Shown here piece after piece: positions 6,339 to 11,857 of a stretch of DNA of 11,857 nucleotides (positions within the stretch are counted from its first letter, which is position 1; every line of letters begins with the position of its first letter). Under the pieces are notes generated by a model. It was not told the origin of the DNA. It ran no database searches and was given only the letters and a program-made list of their open reading frames with translations. The stretch is from JAKAJA01 sp037440125. GTDB lineage: Bacteria; Acidobacteriota; UBA4820; DSQY01. The translations under genes were made by a program, and so were the position numbers. Location: positions 1 through 11,857 of the forward strand of contig JBBIUU010000093.1 in the NCBI GenBank assembly GCA_037440125.1. The letters run 5' to 3'.

Positions 6339-7423
6339 GGGCGCTCCGCGTCCAGAGGCGCCTGGGCCTCTTTGGTCTTCTTGGGGGGCTTCTTCGGGGC
6401 GCTCACGGGCTCGGTGGCGGGGAGGTCCACGACGTAGAGCGTGGGGGTGGCCGCCTCGCCCCAGGCCAGGAGCGCAGCCTTCGTGCCATCGACTGCCGGC
6501 GCGCTCGTGAGGCTGCCCGAGGGCAGCGCCCACGACCAGACGGCGCTCCCCGTCTTCGGCGAGAGGAGGACGAGGCGCCGTCCGCCCTCCTCCGCGAACA
6601 GGATGCCCGCGGGCACGCGGAAGGGTCCGTAGGCCGGGCGTCCAGAGGCCCTGTACTGCCACGCGAGCTGGCCGTTCTTCAGGTCGATCGCGCGGACCAC
6701 GTGGTCGGAGGTCGCCGCGATCATCCGGCGGCCCTCGACGAGGGGCGCACGGAAGAGCGCTCCGCCGACGCGGTACCCGAAGCGGGGCTTGCCGTCCTTC
6801 GCCGCAAGCGCCCAGAGGGTCCCGTCGGAGGAGCCCGTCGCGAGGACGTCCCCGGCGAGGGCCGCGGGCCCCGGAGCGCCCTTGCGGGGCATCCAGGTCC
6901 AGAGGAGGGCACCCTGGTCGGAGAAGCGCGCGGCCTGCGTCGCCCCCCGGACCCAGAAGCCGCCGTCGGCGAGGGCCTCGCCTGCCGCGGCCTCGAAGGG
7001 GAGAGGGACGCGCGGGCCTCCGGGCAGGTCGAGGTGGTCCCTATAGAGGATGGCGACGCCCTGGCCCGAGGGCCATAGGGCCACGGCGCCGGAGAGCCCG
7101 GACTGAACGGTCTTGGGGAACCCCTCGCCCAGCTGCCAGAGGTTGCCCTCGGTGTCCAGGACGACCGTCCCCTGTACTCCGCACACGGGCTGGACCGCGG
7201 GCGTGAAGTGCACGGGGTCGCACTGGGGCGCATCGTCGCCGGGCGAGAGGAGCTGGTTCCGCCCCTCCGTCGAAAAGAGGTAGAGCCGGCCCTTGCACAG
7301 GACCGGCTCCCAATCGGCGGGAATGTCGAGCGGTATCGCCCGGGAGGGCGTCGCCGTCTGGCCGTTCAGGCCCAGGGCGGCGAGCGCGAGACCGAGGCCC
7401 AAAATCCAGGGGCGTGCGGTCAT
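6335..7423 (-). CDS. Secreted PQQ-type beta-propeller protein
   Basis: The 362-residue product starts with a probable signal peptide (MTARPWILGLGLALAALGLNGQ) without a lipobox cysteine, so it is probably periplasmic and soluble. About seven blade-like segments follow. The clearest, near residues 200-320, have the pattern of PQQ/WD-like repeats: DGTLWALAAKDG, RAIDLKNGQLAWQY, VLLSPKTGSAVWSW. The tail is Pro/Lys rich (APKKPPKKTKEAQAP). BamB, the outer-membrane assembly lipoprotein, has a similar fold, but there is no lipid anchor and I see no BamB signature, so a scaffold role is only possible. The ATG at 7423 lies 11 bases after the upstream stop with a weak binding site, so it probably relies on coupling. 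Its stop overlaps the nagZ start by 4 bases. Confidence 0.78.
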   Translation of the reverse strand: MTARPWILGLGLALAALGLNGQTATPSRAIPLDIPADWEPVLCKGRLYLFSTEGRNQLLSPGDDAPQCDPVHFTPAVQPVCGVQGTVVLDTEGNLWQLGEGFPKTVQSGLSGAVALWPSGQGVAILYRDHLDLPGGPRVPLPFEAAAGEALADGGFWVRGATQAARFSDQGALLWTWMPRKGAPGPAALAGDVLATGSSDGTLWALAAKDGKPRFGYRVGGALFRAPLVEGRRMIAATSDHVVRAIDLKNGQLAWQYRASGRPAYGPFRVPAGILFAEEGGRRLVLLSPKTGSAVWSWALPSGSLTSAPAVDGTKAALLAWGEAATPTLYVVDLPATEPVSAPKKPPKKTKEAQAPLDAERP

Positions 7424-7434
7424 CGCGGCGGTCG

Positions 7435-9408
7435 TCAGCCGGCCTCGCGGGCGCGGGCGGGCTCCATCGAGTCGAGCAGCTCCTGGTTGTAGGAGATCTT
7501 CTTCTCCTTCTCCAGGACCGCCTTGCGGCGCGCCACGTAGTCGTCCATCACCTGCTGGGCGTACTCGTCGCGCTGGGTCCGGGCGAAGGAGTCCTTCTCG
7601 TCCTGGAACTTCCTCGGGTCGACGGTGACGTGCTCGGTGAGGACCGCCACGACCCAGACCTTGGGGCCGGCCACGGGCCCCACCACGTCGCCCACCCTGG
7701 CGGCCATCAGGGCCTTGTTCACCTCGGGGGCCTTGCCGGCGCCGGGGATGGTGTCGGCGGCCTTGATGAGCTGCGACTGCTGGGCCTGGTAGCCGTCCTT
7801 CTTGGCGGCGGCCTCGAGGGAGGCCGCGTCCTTCGCGGCGGAGGCGAGGCCCTGGGCGGCGGCGCGCGCGAGGGTCATGGCGCGCTCGTCGCGGAGCTCC
7901 GTCACGACCTTGGACTTCACCTCGTCGAGCTTGGCGGGGTGGCTCGGGGTGATGGCCGTGACCTTGACACGCACCACGCCGTCGCGGACCTTGAGCGTCT
8001 CGGACCACACGCCCGTCTGGGCCTTGAAGATGGCGTCCTGGACGCCGGCGTCGATGCCGAGGCCCTGGAGGGGGTCCTCCTTGCCGACGGGCGTCTTCAC
8101 CTCGGTCACCGAGAGGCCCGCCTTCGCCGCGGCGGCCTTCACGCCCGCGTCGTCCTTGGCGGCGCGCAGGGCCTTCTCGGCGTCGGCGGACTGGGCCTTG
8201 ATCTTGTCCTGGATGCCCTCGTCCTTGAGGAGGAGCGTCTGGCGGACCTGGGCCTTCACCTCGTCGAAGGGCTTGGGCTGGCCGCCGATGCCCGTGAGCT
8301 TGATGATGTGGAAGCCGAACTGGCTCTGCACCGGGCCCACCACGTCGCCCACGGCCTTGCACGTGTCGAACACGGCGTCCGCGAAGGGCTTCACCATGCG
8401 GTTGCGCTCGAACCAGCCGAGGTCGCCGCCCTGCACCGCGGAGTTGTCCTCGCTGTTGGCCCTGGCGACGGAGGCGAAATCGGCGCCCGCCTTGATCTTG
8501 GCGTAGAGCTCCTCGGCCTTCTTCTTCGCCGCCTCGATGTCCTTGGCGGGGGCCTTCTCGTCCACCTTGATGAGGATGTGGCTGGCGCGGCGCTGGGCGG
8601 CGGGCGTGCCGAAGTCGCTCAGGTGCGACTCGTAGTAGGCCTTGATGAGGGCGTCGTCGATCTTCATGGCGTTGCGCACCTGGGCGGGGGCCACGAAGAC
8701 GTACTCCACGGCGCGCTTCTCGGGGATCGTGTACTTGGCCTTGTCCCGGTCGTAGCGGGCCTGGATCTCGGCCTCCGTGGGGGCCTCGACCTTGGCCATG
8801 AAGCTGGCGGCGGGGACCGTCGCGACCATGGCCTTCACGCCCTCGTTCTGCTCCCTGTAGCGCTTCATGAGCTCGGCGTCGGAGAGCACCACGGTGTCGC
8901 CGACCAGGTCCGTGAGCTTTTGGCTGAGCAGCTCGTGGCGGAGCAGGTCCTGGAAGTCCTCGGCCGTAACGCCCATGCGGGAGATCAGGGCGGGGTACTC
9001 GGTCTTCGGGTCCTTGAAGTTGTAGATCCTCTGGATGCCCGCCGCGAGCTCCTCGTCGCTGACCTTCAGGCTGTAGTCCTTCGCCATGTCGGCCAGGATG
9101 AGCTGGCGCACCTGACCCTCGGCGATGGTCTTCGAGGCGCCGCGGAGGAAGTCCTCGCGGAAGTTGTTGCCCAGCATCTGGCGGATGCGCTCGGCGTAGA
9201 AGCGGTACTGGAGACGGTAGATGGCGGGCGACATGGTCTTGCCCTCCACCTTCACCGAGTACTCCTCGCCCAGCCAGGTGCGGCTGCCCTTGTCCGTGGT
9301 CCCGCCCGTGCCCCAGACGGTGAACATGGCGGCGACGAAGGAGATGACGATGATCCAGAGCAGAATTTTGAGCGATCCCATGTTGCGCATAGTCTTGAGC
9401 ACGTTCAT
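7435..9408 (-). CDS. ppiD: Membrane-anchored periplasmic peptidyl-prolyl isomerase, PpiD-like
   Basis: Folding chaperone for exported proteins, held in the inner membrane. The 657-residue protein has a short cytoplasmic N-terminus, one transmembrane helix (about 11-31), a SurA/PpiD-type helical N-terminal region (about 45-250), and one parvulin (PpiC-type) domain at about 270-370. The parvulin motifs are RASHILIK, GGDLGWF and FGFHIIKL. A long Ala/Lys-rich C-terminal region follows. E. coli PpiD has 623 residues and the same order, including a single N-terminal helix. The ATG at 9408 has GGGAGGA (9423-9417) 8 bases upstream, and a promoter lies at 9439-9467. It is the first gene of the minus-strand operon. 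Whether the parvulin domain is catalytically active cannot be read with certainty; E. coli PpiD acts mainly as a chaperone. Confidence 0.9.
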   Translation of the reverse strand: MNVLKTMRNMGSLKILLWIIVISFVAAMFTVWGTGGTTDKGSRTWLGEEYSVKVEGKTMSPAIYRLQYRFYAERIRQMLGNNFREDFLRGASKTIAEGQVRQLILADMAKDYSLKVSDEELAAGIQRIYNFKDPKTEYPALISRMGVTAEDFQDLLRHELLSQKLTDLVGDTVVLSDAELMKRYREQNEGVKAMVATVPAASFMAKVEAPTEAEIQARYDRDKAKYTIPEKRAVEYVFVAPAQVRNAMKIDDALIKAYYESHLSDFGTPAAQRRASHILIKVDEKAPAKDIEAAKKKAEELYAKIKAGADFASVARANSEDNSAVQGGDLGWFERNRMVKPFADAVFDTCKAVGDVVGPVQSQFGFHIIKLTGIGGQPKPFDEVKAQVRQTLLLKDEGIQDKIKAQSADAEKALRAAKDDAGVKAAAAKAGLSVTEVKTPVGKEDPLQGLGIDAGVQDAIFKAQTGVWSETLKVRDGVVRVKVTAITPSHPAKLDEVKSKVVTELRDERAMTLARAAAQGLASAAKDAASLEAAAKKDGYQAQQSQLIKAADTIPGAGKAPEVNKALMAARVGDVVGPVAGPKVWVVAVLTEHVTVDPRKFQDEKDSFARTQRDEYAQQVMDDYVARRKAVLEKEKKISYNQELLDSMEPARAREAG

Positions 9409-9438
9409 CAGGCGGTTCCTCCCACGGGCAAAGACTTC

Positions 9439-9467
9439 ATCTTACAGGATTTTCGGGCATTTGGCAA
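9439..9467 (-). promoter_or_regulatory. Promoter of the ppiD-propeller-nagZ-GGDEF operon
   Basis: On the minus strand TTGCCA (9467-9462), a 17-base spacer and TAAGAT (9444-9439) form a moderate sigma-70-type promoter, 30 bases before the ppiD-like ATG. It would drive all four genes; I see no other clear promoter inside the operon. Confidence 0.6.
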
Positions 9468-9702
9468 GAAATGCGGCGAGAGGGGAGCGGGGACCAGGAA
9501 GGGGGGCCGCGCATCACCTCTCCCTCGTCCGAAAGCCCTCTAGGAGGCGTCTCCCGACGCCGAGCCCCTCCCTTCCTATCCCCGCGCCGGGGAAATGGAT
9601 CGCGGTCTGGAGACCGCTCCTACGGTGAAGACGCGGGGACTCCCTTCGCCGCGTCGCCCCCTCTCCGCTTCGCCGCGTCGGTCCGTGCGATCTTCGCCCC
9701 CC
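9468..9702. other. GC-rich intergenic stretch with two small palindromes, no gene
   Basis: No credible coding frame or RNA gene is visible. Two hairpins stand out: GGCGTC/GACGCC (9546-9551/9556-9561, 4-base loop) and GCGGTCT/AGACCGC (9602-9608/9611-9617, 2-base loop). The second may be a dispersed repeat, which this window alone cannot show. Confidence 0.5.
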
Positions 9703-9731
9703 TTGACAAGATAGTCATTAGTGACTATATT
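9703..9731 (+). promoter_or_regulatory. Promoter of the LexA/CI-type repressor
   Basis: A perfect TTGACA (9703-9708), a 17-base spacer and TATATT (9726-9731) make one of the strongest promoters in the window. Transcription should start near 9738, leaving a leader of about 14 bases. Confidence 0.85.
9711..9728 (+). promoter_or_regulatory. Palindromic operator inside the repressor promoter
   Basis: ATAGTCA (9711-9717) and TGACTAT (9722-9728) form a perfect 7-bp inverted repeat around TTAG. It fills the spacer and overlaps the first bases of the -10 box, so a bound dimer would block RNA polymerase. The natural candidate is the repressor encoded immediately downstream. It is not the CTGT-N8-ACAG SOS box of proteobacteria. 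Confidence 0.75.
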
Positions 9732-9751
9732 TGATCCATGGAGGCATGGTC

Positions 9752-10342
9752 ATGGACTACGGAGAGCGCATCGCACGGGTCCGAAAGTCCCTCGGGCTGA
9801 ACCAGGCGGAGGTGGCGCGGCGCCTCGAGTGGAGCCCCCCCAACTACGCGCGCATCGAGAAGGGCCGCATCACGCCCTCCCTCCGCTCCCTCGAGGCCAT
9901 CGCCGAGGCCCTCGAGGTGCCCCTCTCGGCCCTCACCGGCGAGGAGCTCGCAGGGAACGAAGTGCCCGTGGTGGCCTTCGCCTCCGCCGGCCCCGGCGTG
10001 GAGTTCACCGACCAGGGCTACCCCGCCGGAGGCGGCATGTACTTCCTCCCGCGACCGCCCCAGTTCACCGACCCGAACGGCTTCGGCGTCGAGGTGGCGG
10101 GGGACAGCATGGTCCCCAAGTACGAGGACGGTCAGGTCGTCATGGTGGACACCCGCAAGCGCCCCGTCAGCGGCGACTACGCCGTCATCGGCCTCATGGG
10201 CGGCGACAAGTACGTCAAGCGCTACCGCGAGTCCGGCGGCGTCGTCATCCTCGAGTCCGTCAACCCGCTCTACCCCCCCATCGTCATCGAGCCCAGCGAG
10301 GTCAGGTTCGCGTACAAAATCGTATGGGTAAGGGAGAGATAG
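9752..10342 (+). CDS. XRE-type repressor with LexA/S24 peptidase domain
   Basis: A DNA-binding repressor of 196 residues. Residues about 3-58 are an XRE/Cro-CI helix-turn-helix (LNQAEVARRLEWSPPNYARIEKG). Residues about 71-196 are a LexA-like S24 domain with Ser119 in GDSMVP and Lys156 in KYVKRYR, the Ser-Lys dyad spacing of LexA. Ala79-Gly80 (SAGPG) is a plausible self-cleavage site, so RecA-stimulated or spontaneous inactivation is possible. The ATG at 9752 is chosen because GGAGG (9740-9744) lies 7 bases upstream; the in-frame ATG at 9746 is too close to that site and the TTG at 9731 lies in the -10 box. The palindrome in its promoter implies autoregulation. The stop codon runs directly into the left repeat array of the S23 insert. 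Targets other than itself are unknown. Confidence 0.88.
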   Translation: MDYGERIARVRKSLGLNQAEVARRLEWSPPNYARIEKGRITPSLRSLEAIAEALEVPLSALTGEELAGNEVPVVAFASAGPGVEFTDQGYPAGGGMYFLPRPPQFTDPNGFGVEVAGDSMVPKYEDGQVVMVDTRKRPVSGDYAVIGLMGGDKYVKRYRESGGVVILESVNPLYPPIVIEPSEVRFAYKIVWVRER

Positions 10343-10367
10343 AGCCGGAGAGCCGGGGAGCCGGAGA
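10342..10367 (+). repeat. Left 8-bp array of the S23 insert
   Basis: Units GAGCCGGA (10342-10349), GAGCCGGG (10350-10357) and GAGCCGGA (10358-10365), then GA. The first base is the last base of the repressor stop codon (TAG, 10340-10342). The array ends about where the S23 ribosome binding site AAGGGAG (10367-10373) begins. Confidence 0.9.
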
Positions 10368-10379
10368 AGGGAGAAAAAG

Positions 10380-10871
10380 ATGGTAATCAACAGCTACAAG
10401 GAACTCCGGGTGTTCCAGAACGCGATGCAGGCCTGCATGGACATCTTCGAGCAGACCAAACAACTTCCTGCACCCGAGAAATATGCGCTGGTCGATCAGA
10501 TCCGGCGGTCCTCCCGGTCGGTGTGTGCCAATCTGGCTGAAGCGTGGCGTCGTCGCCGATACGAGGCGGCGTTCGTCGCCAAGCTGTGCGACTCGGAGAG
10601 CGAAGCATCCGAAACACAAGTGTGGATCGAAATCGCCAAGCGTTGCGGCTACTTTCAAGATGATGTGGCGACGAGATTGAATTCGGCGTACGACCAGATC
10701 ACGGCACAAATTGTGCGCATGATCCAAGAGCCGGAGAAATGGCTCGTCCGCGATTCGAAGCATGCAGCCGCCAATACCACAGACTCTCAGATACGCGGGA
10801 CGAGCCCCGGACGGCGCCCCCCTCAATCGACCGCACTGAAGGCTTCGAGAGAGCTCAATGCAGCCTCCTGA
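10380..10871 (+). CDS. S23/four-helix-bundle protein (23S rRNA intervening-sequence family)
   Basis: The 163-residue product matches the four-helix-bundle (S23, TIGR02436-type) family. Recognisable segments in order are SYKELRVFQNAM near the start, LVDQIRRSSRSVCANLAEAW at about 37-56 (family form: QIRRAA-SIPANIAEG), and KLCDSESEASETQVWIEIAKRCGYF. Family members form homopentameric helical barrels; the accessory protein Avd of diversity-generating retroelements is a relative. Its molecular role outside rRNA is not established. Residues 122-163 form a polar tail beyond the usual length of about 120, with no family similarity I can see. The ATG at 10380 has AAGGGAG 6 bases upstream. Base composition is clearly lower in G+C than its neighbours, and the gene sits between inverted 8-bp arrays. 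No reverse transcriptase or template/variable repeats are present, so this is not a retroelement Avd. Confidence 0.88.
   Translation: MVINSYKELRVFQNAMQACMDIFEQTKQLPAPEKYALVDQIRRSSRSVCANLAEAWRRRRYEAAFVAKLCDSESEASETQVWIEIAKRCGYFQDDVATRLNSAYDQITAQIVRMIQEPEKWLVRDSKHAAANTTDSQIRGTSPGRRPPQSTALKASRELNAAS
10741..10806 (+). repeat. Inverted repeat in the 3' tail of the S23 gene
   Basis: GGCTCGTCCGCG (10741-10752) pairs with 10794-10806 with one bulged G, giving 12 base pairs around a 41-base loop. It begins exactly where the protein leaves the conserved family core (after Trp121) and might be an RNA structure of the element. Confidence 0.6.
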
Positions 10872-10899
10872 CCTGTTCTCTGCTTTTAATGGTTTGACC

Positions 10900-10933
10900 T
10901 CTCCGGCTCTCCGGCTCTCCGGCTCTCCGGCTC
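10900..10933 (+). repeat. Right 8-bp array of the S23 insert
   Basis: Four perfect TCTCCGGC units (10900-10931) followed by TC. The unit is the reverse complement of GCCGGAGA, the phase-shifted left unit. The array ends 7 bases before the GGAGG of the DUF72 gene (10941-10945). Confidence 0.92.
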
Positions 10934-10952
10934 GCTCCGTGGAGGCACGCTC

Positions 10953-11857
10953 ATGAAGCTTGTGCCTCCCGCCGTTTCCCACCCCGTCCCCGTGCACATC
11001 GGCCCCGCCGGCTGGGACTACCCCGACTGGCGCGGCACCGTGTACCCGCCGAGGGCGGGGCGCTCCTTTCAGCCGCTGCCCTACCTTGCGCAGTACTTCG
11101 ACGCGCTGGAAGTGGACAGCACCTTCTACCGCATCCCCGACCCGATCCGTTCGGGGGAGTGGGTCCGCCAGGTGTCGGACTTCCCGCGCTTCCGCTTCGC
11201 GGTGAAGCTCTTCCAGGGGTTCACCCACACGCGGAAGGCCTCCCTCGTGGACGAGCGCGCCTTTCACCGAGCCCTCGAGCCCATGGTCCGGTTCCGCAGG
11301 CTCGCGGCGGTGCTCGTGCAGTGGCCCTGGTCCTTCAAGAACACGCCCGACAACCGCCGGGCCCTTGAGGAGGTCCTCTCGCGCTTCTCCGCCTACCCCC
11401 TCGCGGTGGAGGTGCGCCACGCCTCCTGGGCGAGCAAGGACGTCCTGTCCCTCCTGAGCGAGCGCGGCGCCGCCTTCTGCAACATCGACCAGCCCGAGCT
11501 CGCCTCATGTCTCGGGCCCACGAGCGCGGTGACGGCGCCCCTGGCCTACTTCCGCTTCCACGGCCGCAACGCCGCCGCGTGGTTCACCGAGGGCGCGGGG
11601 CGCGACGAGCGCTACAACTACCTGTACGGCGCCCGCGAGCTGGCCCCGTGGGTCAAGTCGCTGAAGGAGGCCTCCTCCGTGGCCGACACGGTGGTGGCCA
11701 TCTTCAACAACCACTTCCGCGGGAAGGCCGTGGCCAACGCCTTCCAGGTCCAGCACGCCCTCACCGGGCGCCCCCAGCCCGTCCCGGCCCAGCTCATCGA
11801 GACCTACCCCGAGCTCGAGGACGTGAGCGACACCGTCTTCCAGCGGAGCCTGTTCGG
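10953..11857 (+). CDS. DUF72 (YecE-like) TIM-barrel protein, partial
   Basis: The frame is open from the ATG at 10953 to the window end, giving 301 residues without the C-terminus. DUF72 family signatures are visible: HIGPAGWDYPDWRG near residues 15-28, LEVDSTFYRIP at about 52-62, LAVEVRHASW in the middle, and YFRFHGRN with a later FNNHFRG. The family adopts a TIM-barrel fold; its biochemical role is not established. GGAGG (10941-10945) lies 7 bases before the ATG. The sequence around this start (GGAGGCA, 3 bases, TCATG) repeats that of the repressor start at 9740-9754. Before the S23 insert the gene may have followed the repressor directly, but that is inferred. Typical members have about 240-300 residues, so most of this one is probably present. 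Confidence 0.85.
   Translation, partial: MKLVPPAVSHPVPVHIGPAGWDYPDWRGTVYPPRAGRSFQPLPYLAQYFDALEVDSTFYRIPDPIRSGEWVRQVSDFPRFRFAVKLFQGFTHTRKASLVDERAFHRALEPMVRFRRLAAVLVQWPWSFKNTPDNRRALEEVLSRFSAYPLAVEVRHASWASKDVLSLLSERGAAFCNIDQPELASCLGPTSAVTAPLAYFRFHGRNAAAWFTEGAGRDERYNYLYGARELAPWVKSLKEASSVADTVVAIFNNHFRGKAVANAFQVQHALTGRPQPVPAQLIETYPELEDVSDTVFQRSLF

Larger units (their letters stand above)
10342..10933 (+). mobile_element. IVS-like insert: S23 gene between inverted 8-bp arrays
   Basis: A left array (three GAGCCGGR units, 10342-10365) and a right array (four TCTCCGGC units, 10900-10931) face each other in inverted orientation around one S23-family gene. About 26 bases of each arm can pair with a single mismatch. 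The S23 gene is 50% G+C in two 60-base samples, against 67% in a sample of the repressor. In spirochaete and Coxiella 23S rRNA, S23-family genes sit in intervening sequences whose ends pair into a stem; here the same layout occurs between protein genes. I see no target-site duplication and no transposase, so mobility is inferred. Confidence 0.55.

Noticed and set aside
7414..9543. Open frame of 709 residues opposite the ppiD-like gene
   Set aside because: Leu/Gly/His/Val-rich antisense translation, a common artefact opposite GC-rich genes; the opposite strand encodes a clear PpiD-like protein.
9711..9728. SOS (LexA) box
   Set aside because: The palindrome ATAGTCA-N4-TGACTAT does not match CTGT-N8-ACAG or the Gram-positive GAAC-N4-GTTC box.
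10380..10871. Avd protein of a diversity-generating retroelement
   Set aside because: There is no reverse transcriptase, template repeat or variable repeat nearby; only the shared four-helix-bundle family fits.

Overview
This is a GC-rich window (coding parts near 67-70% G+C where I counted) with eight complete protein genes, one complete gene in a possible mobile insert, and a partial gene at each end. A Gram-negative envelope is implied by an outer-membrane beta-barrel protein, a PpiD-like periplasmic chaperone and NagZ. High G+C, strong sigma-70-type promoters and the gene mix would suit Acidobacteriota or a deltaproteobacterial-type lineage. That assignment is a guess: the window holds no rRNA or other taxonomic marker.

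Layout. (1) 1-744, minus strand: N-terminal part of an OmpA-like barrel protein that runs into 20 consecutive prolines at the window edge, with its promoter at 813-841. (2) 842-1190: a gene-free block full of strong hairpins, of unknown function. (3) 1192-4452, plus strand: guaB (IMP dehydrogenase) with its own promoter, then prfB (release factor 2) read through a programmed +1 frameshift, then a small four-helix membrane protein. (4) 4487-9408, minus strand: a tightly coupled operon read from 9408 downward, ppiD-like chaperone, PQQ-type beta-propeller, nagZ, and a receiver-GGDEF diguanylate cyclase. Two of its junctions overlap by 4 and 8 bases. (5) 9703-10342, plus strand: a LexA/CI-type repressor whose promoter contains a palindromic operator between the -35 and -10 boxes. 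(6) 10342-10933: an insert of about 590 bp carrying an S23/four-helix-bundle gene (the family found in 23S rRNA intervening sequences), bounded by inverted arrays of an 8-bp repeat. (7) 10953-end: a partial DUF72 (YecE-like) gene.

The most interesting observation is that the guaB-prfB gap (2729-2850) has the same design as the S23 insert: a left array of 8-bp units, a spacer, and a right array in the reverse orientation. It has a different 8-bp unit and no gene inside. Both fill the space between a stop codon and the next ribosome binding site. I infer a family of dispersed IVS-like elements, one carrying the S23 gene and one solo. The S23 gene is about 50% G+C in two 60-base samples, against about 67% in its neighbour, which fits foreign origin.

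Working logic: guaB and prfB are housekeeping genes. The minus-strand operon combines envelope protein folding, peptidoglycan recycling and c-di-GMP output. The repressor is probably autoregulated, and the S23 element appears to have been inserted between it and the DUF72 gene.
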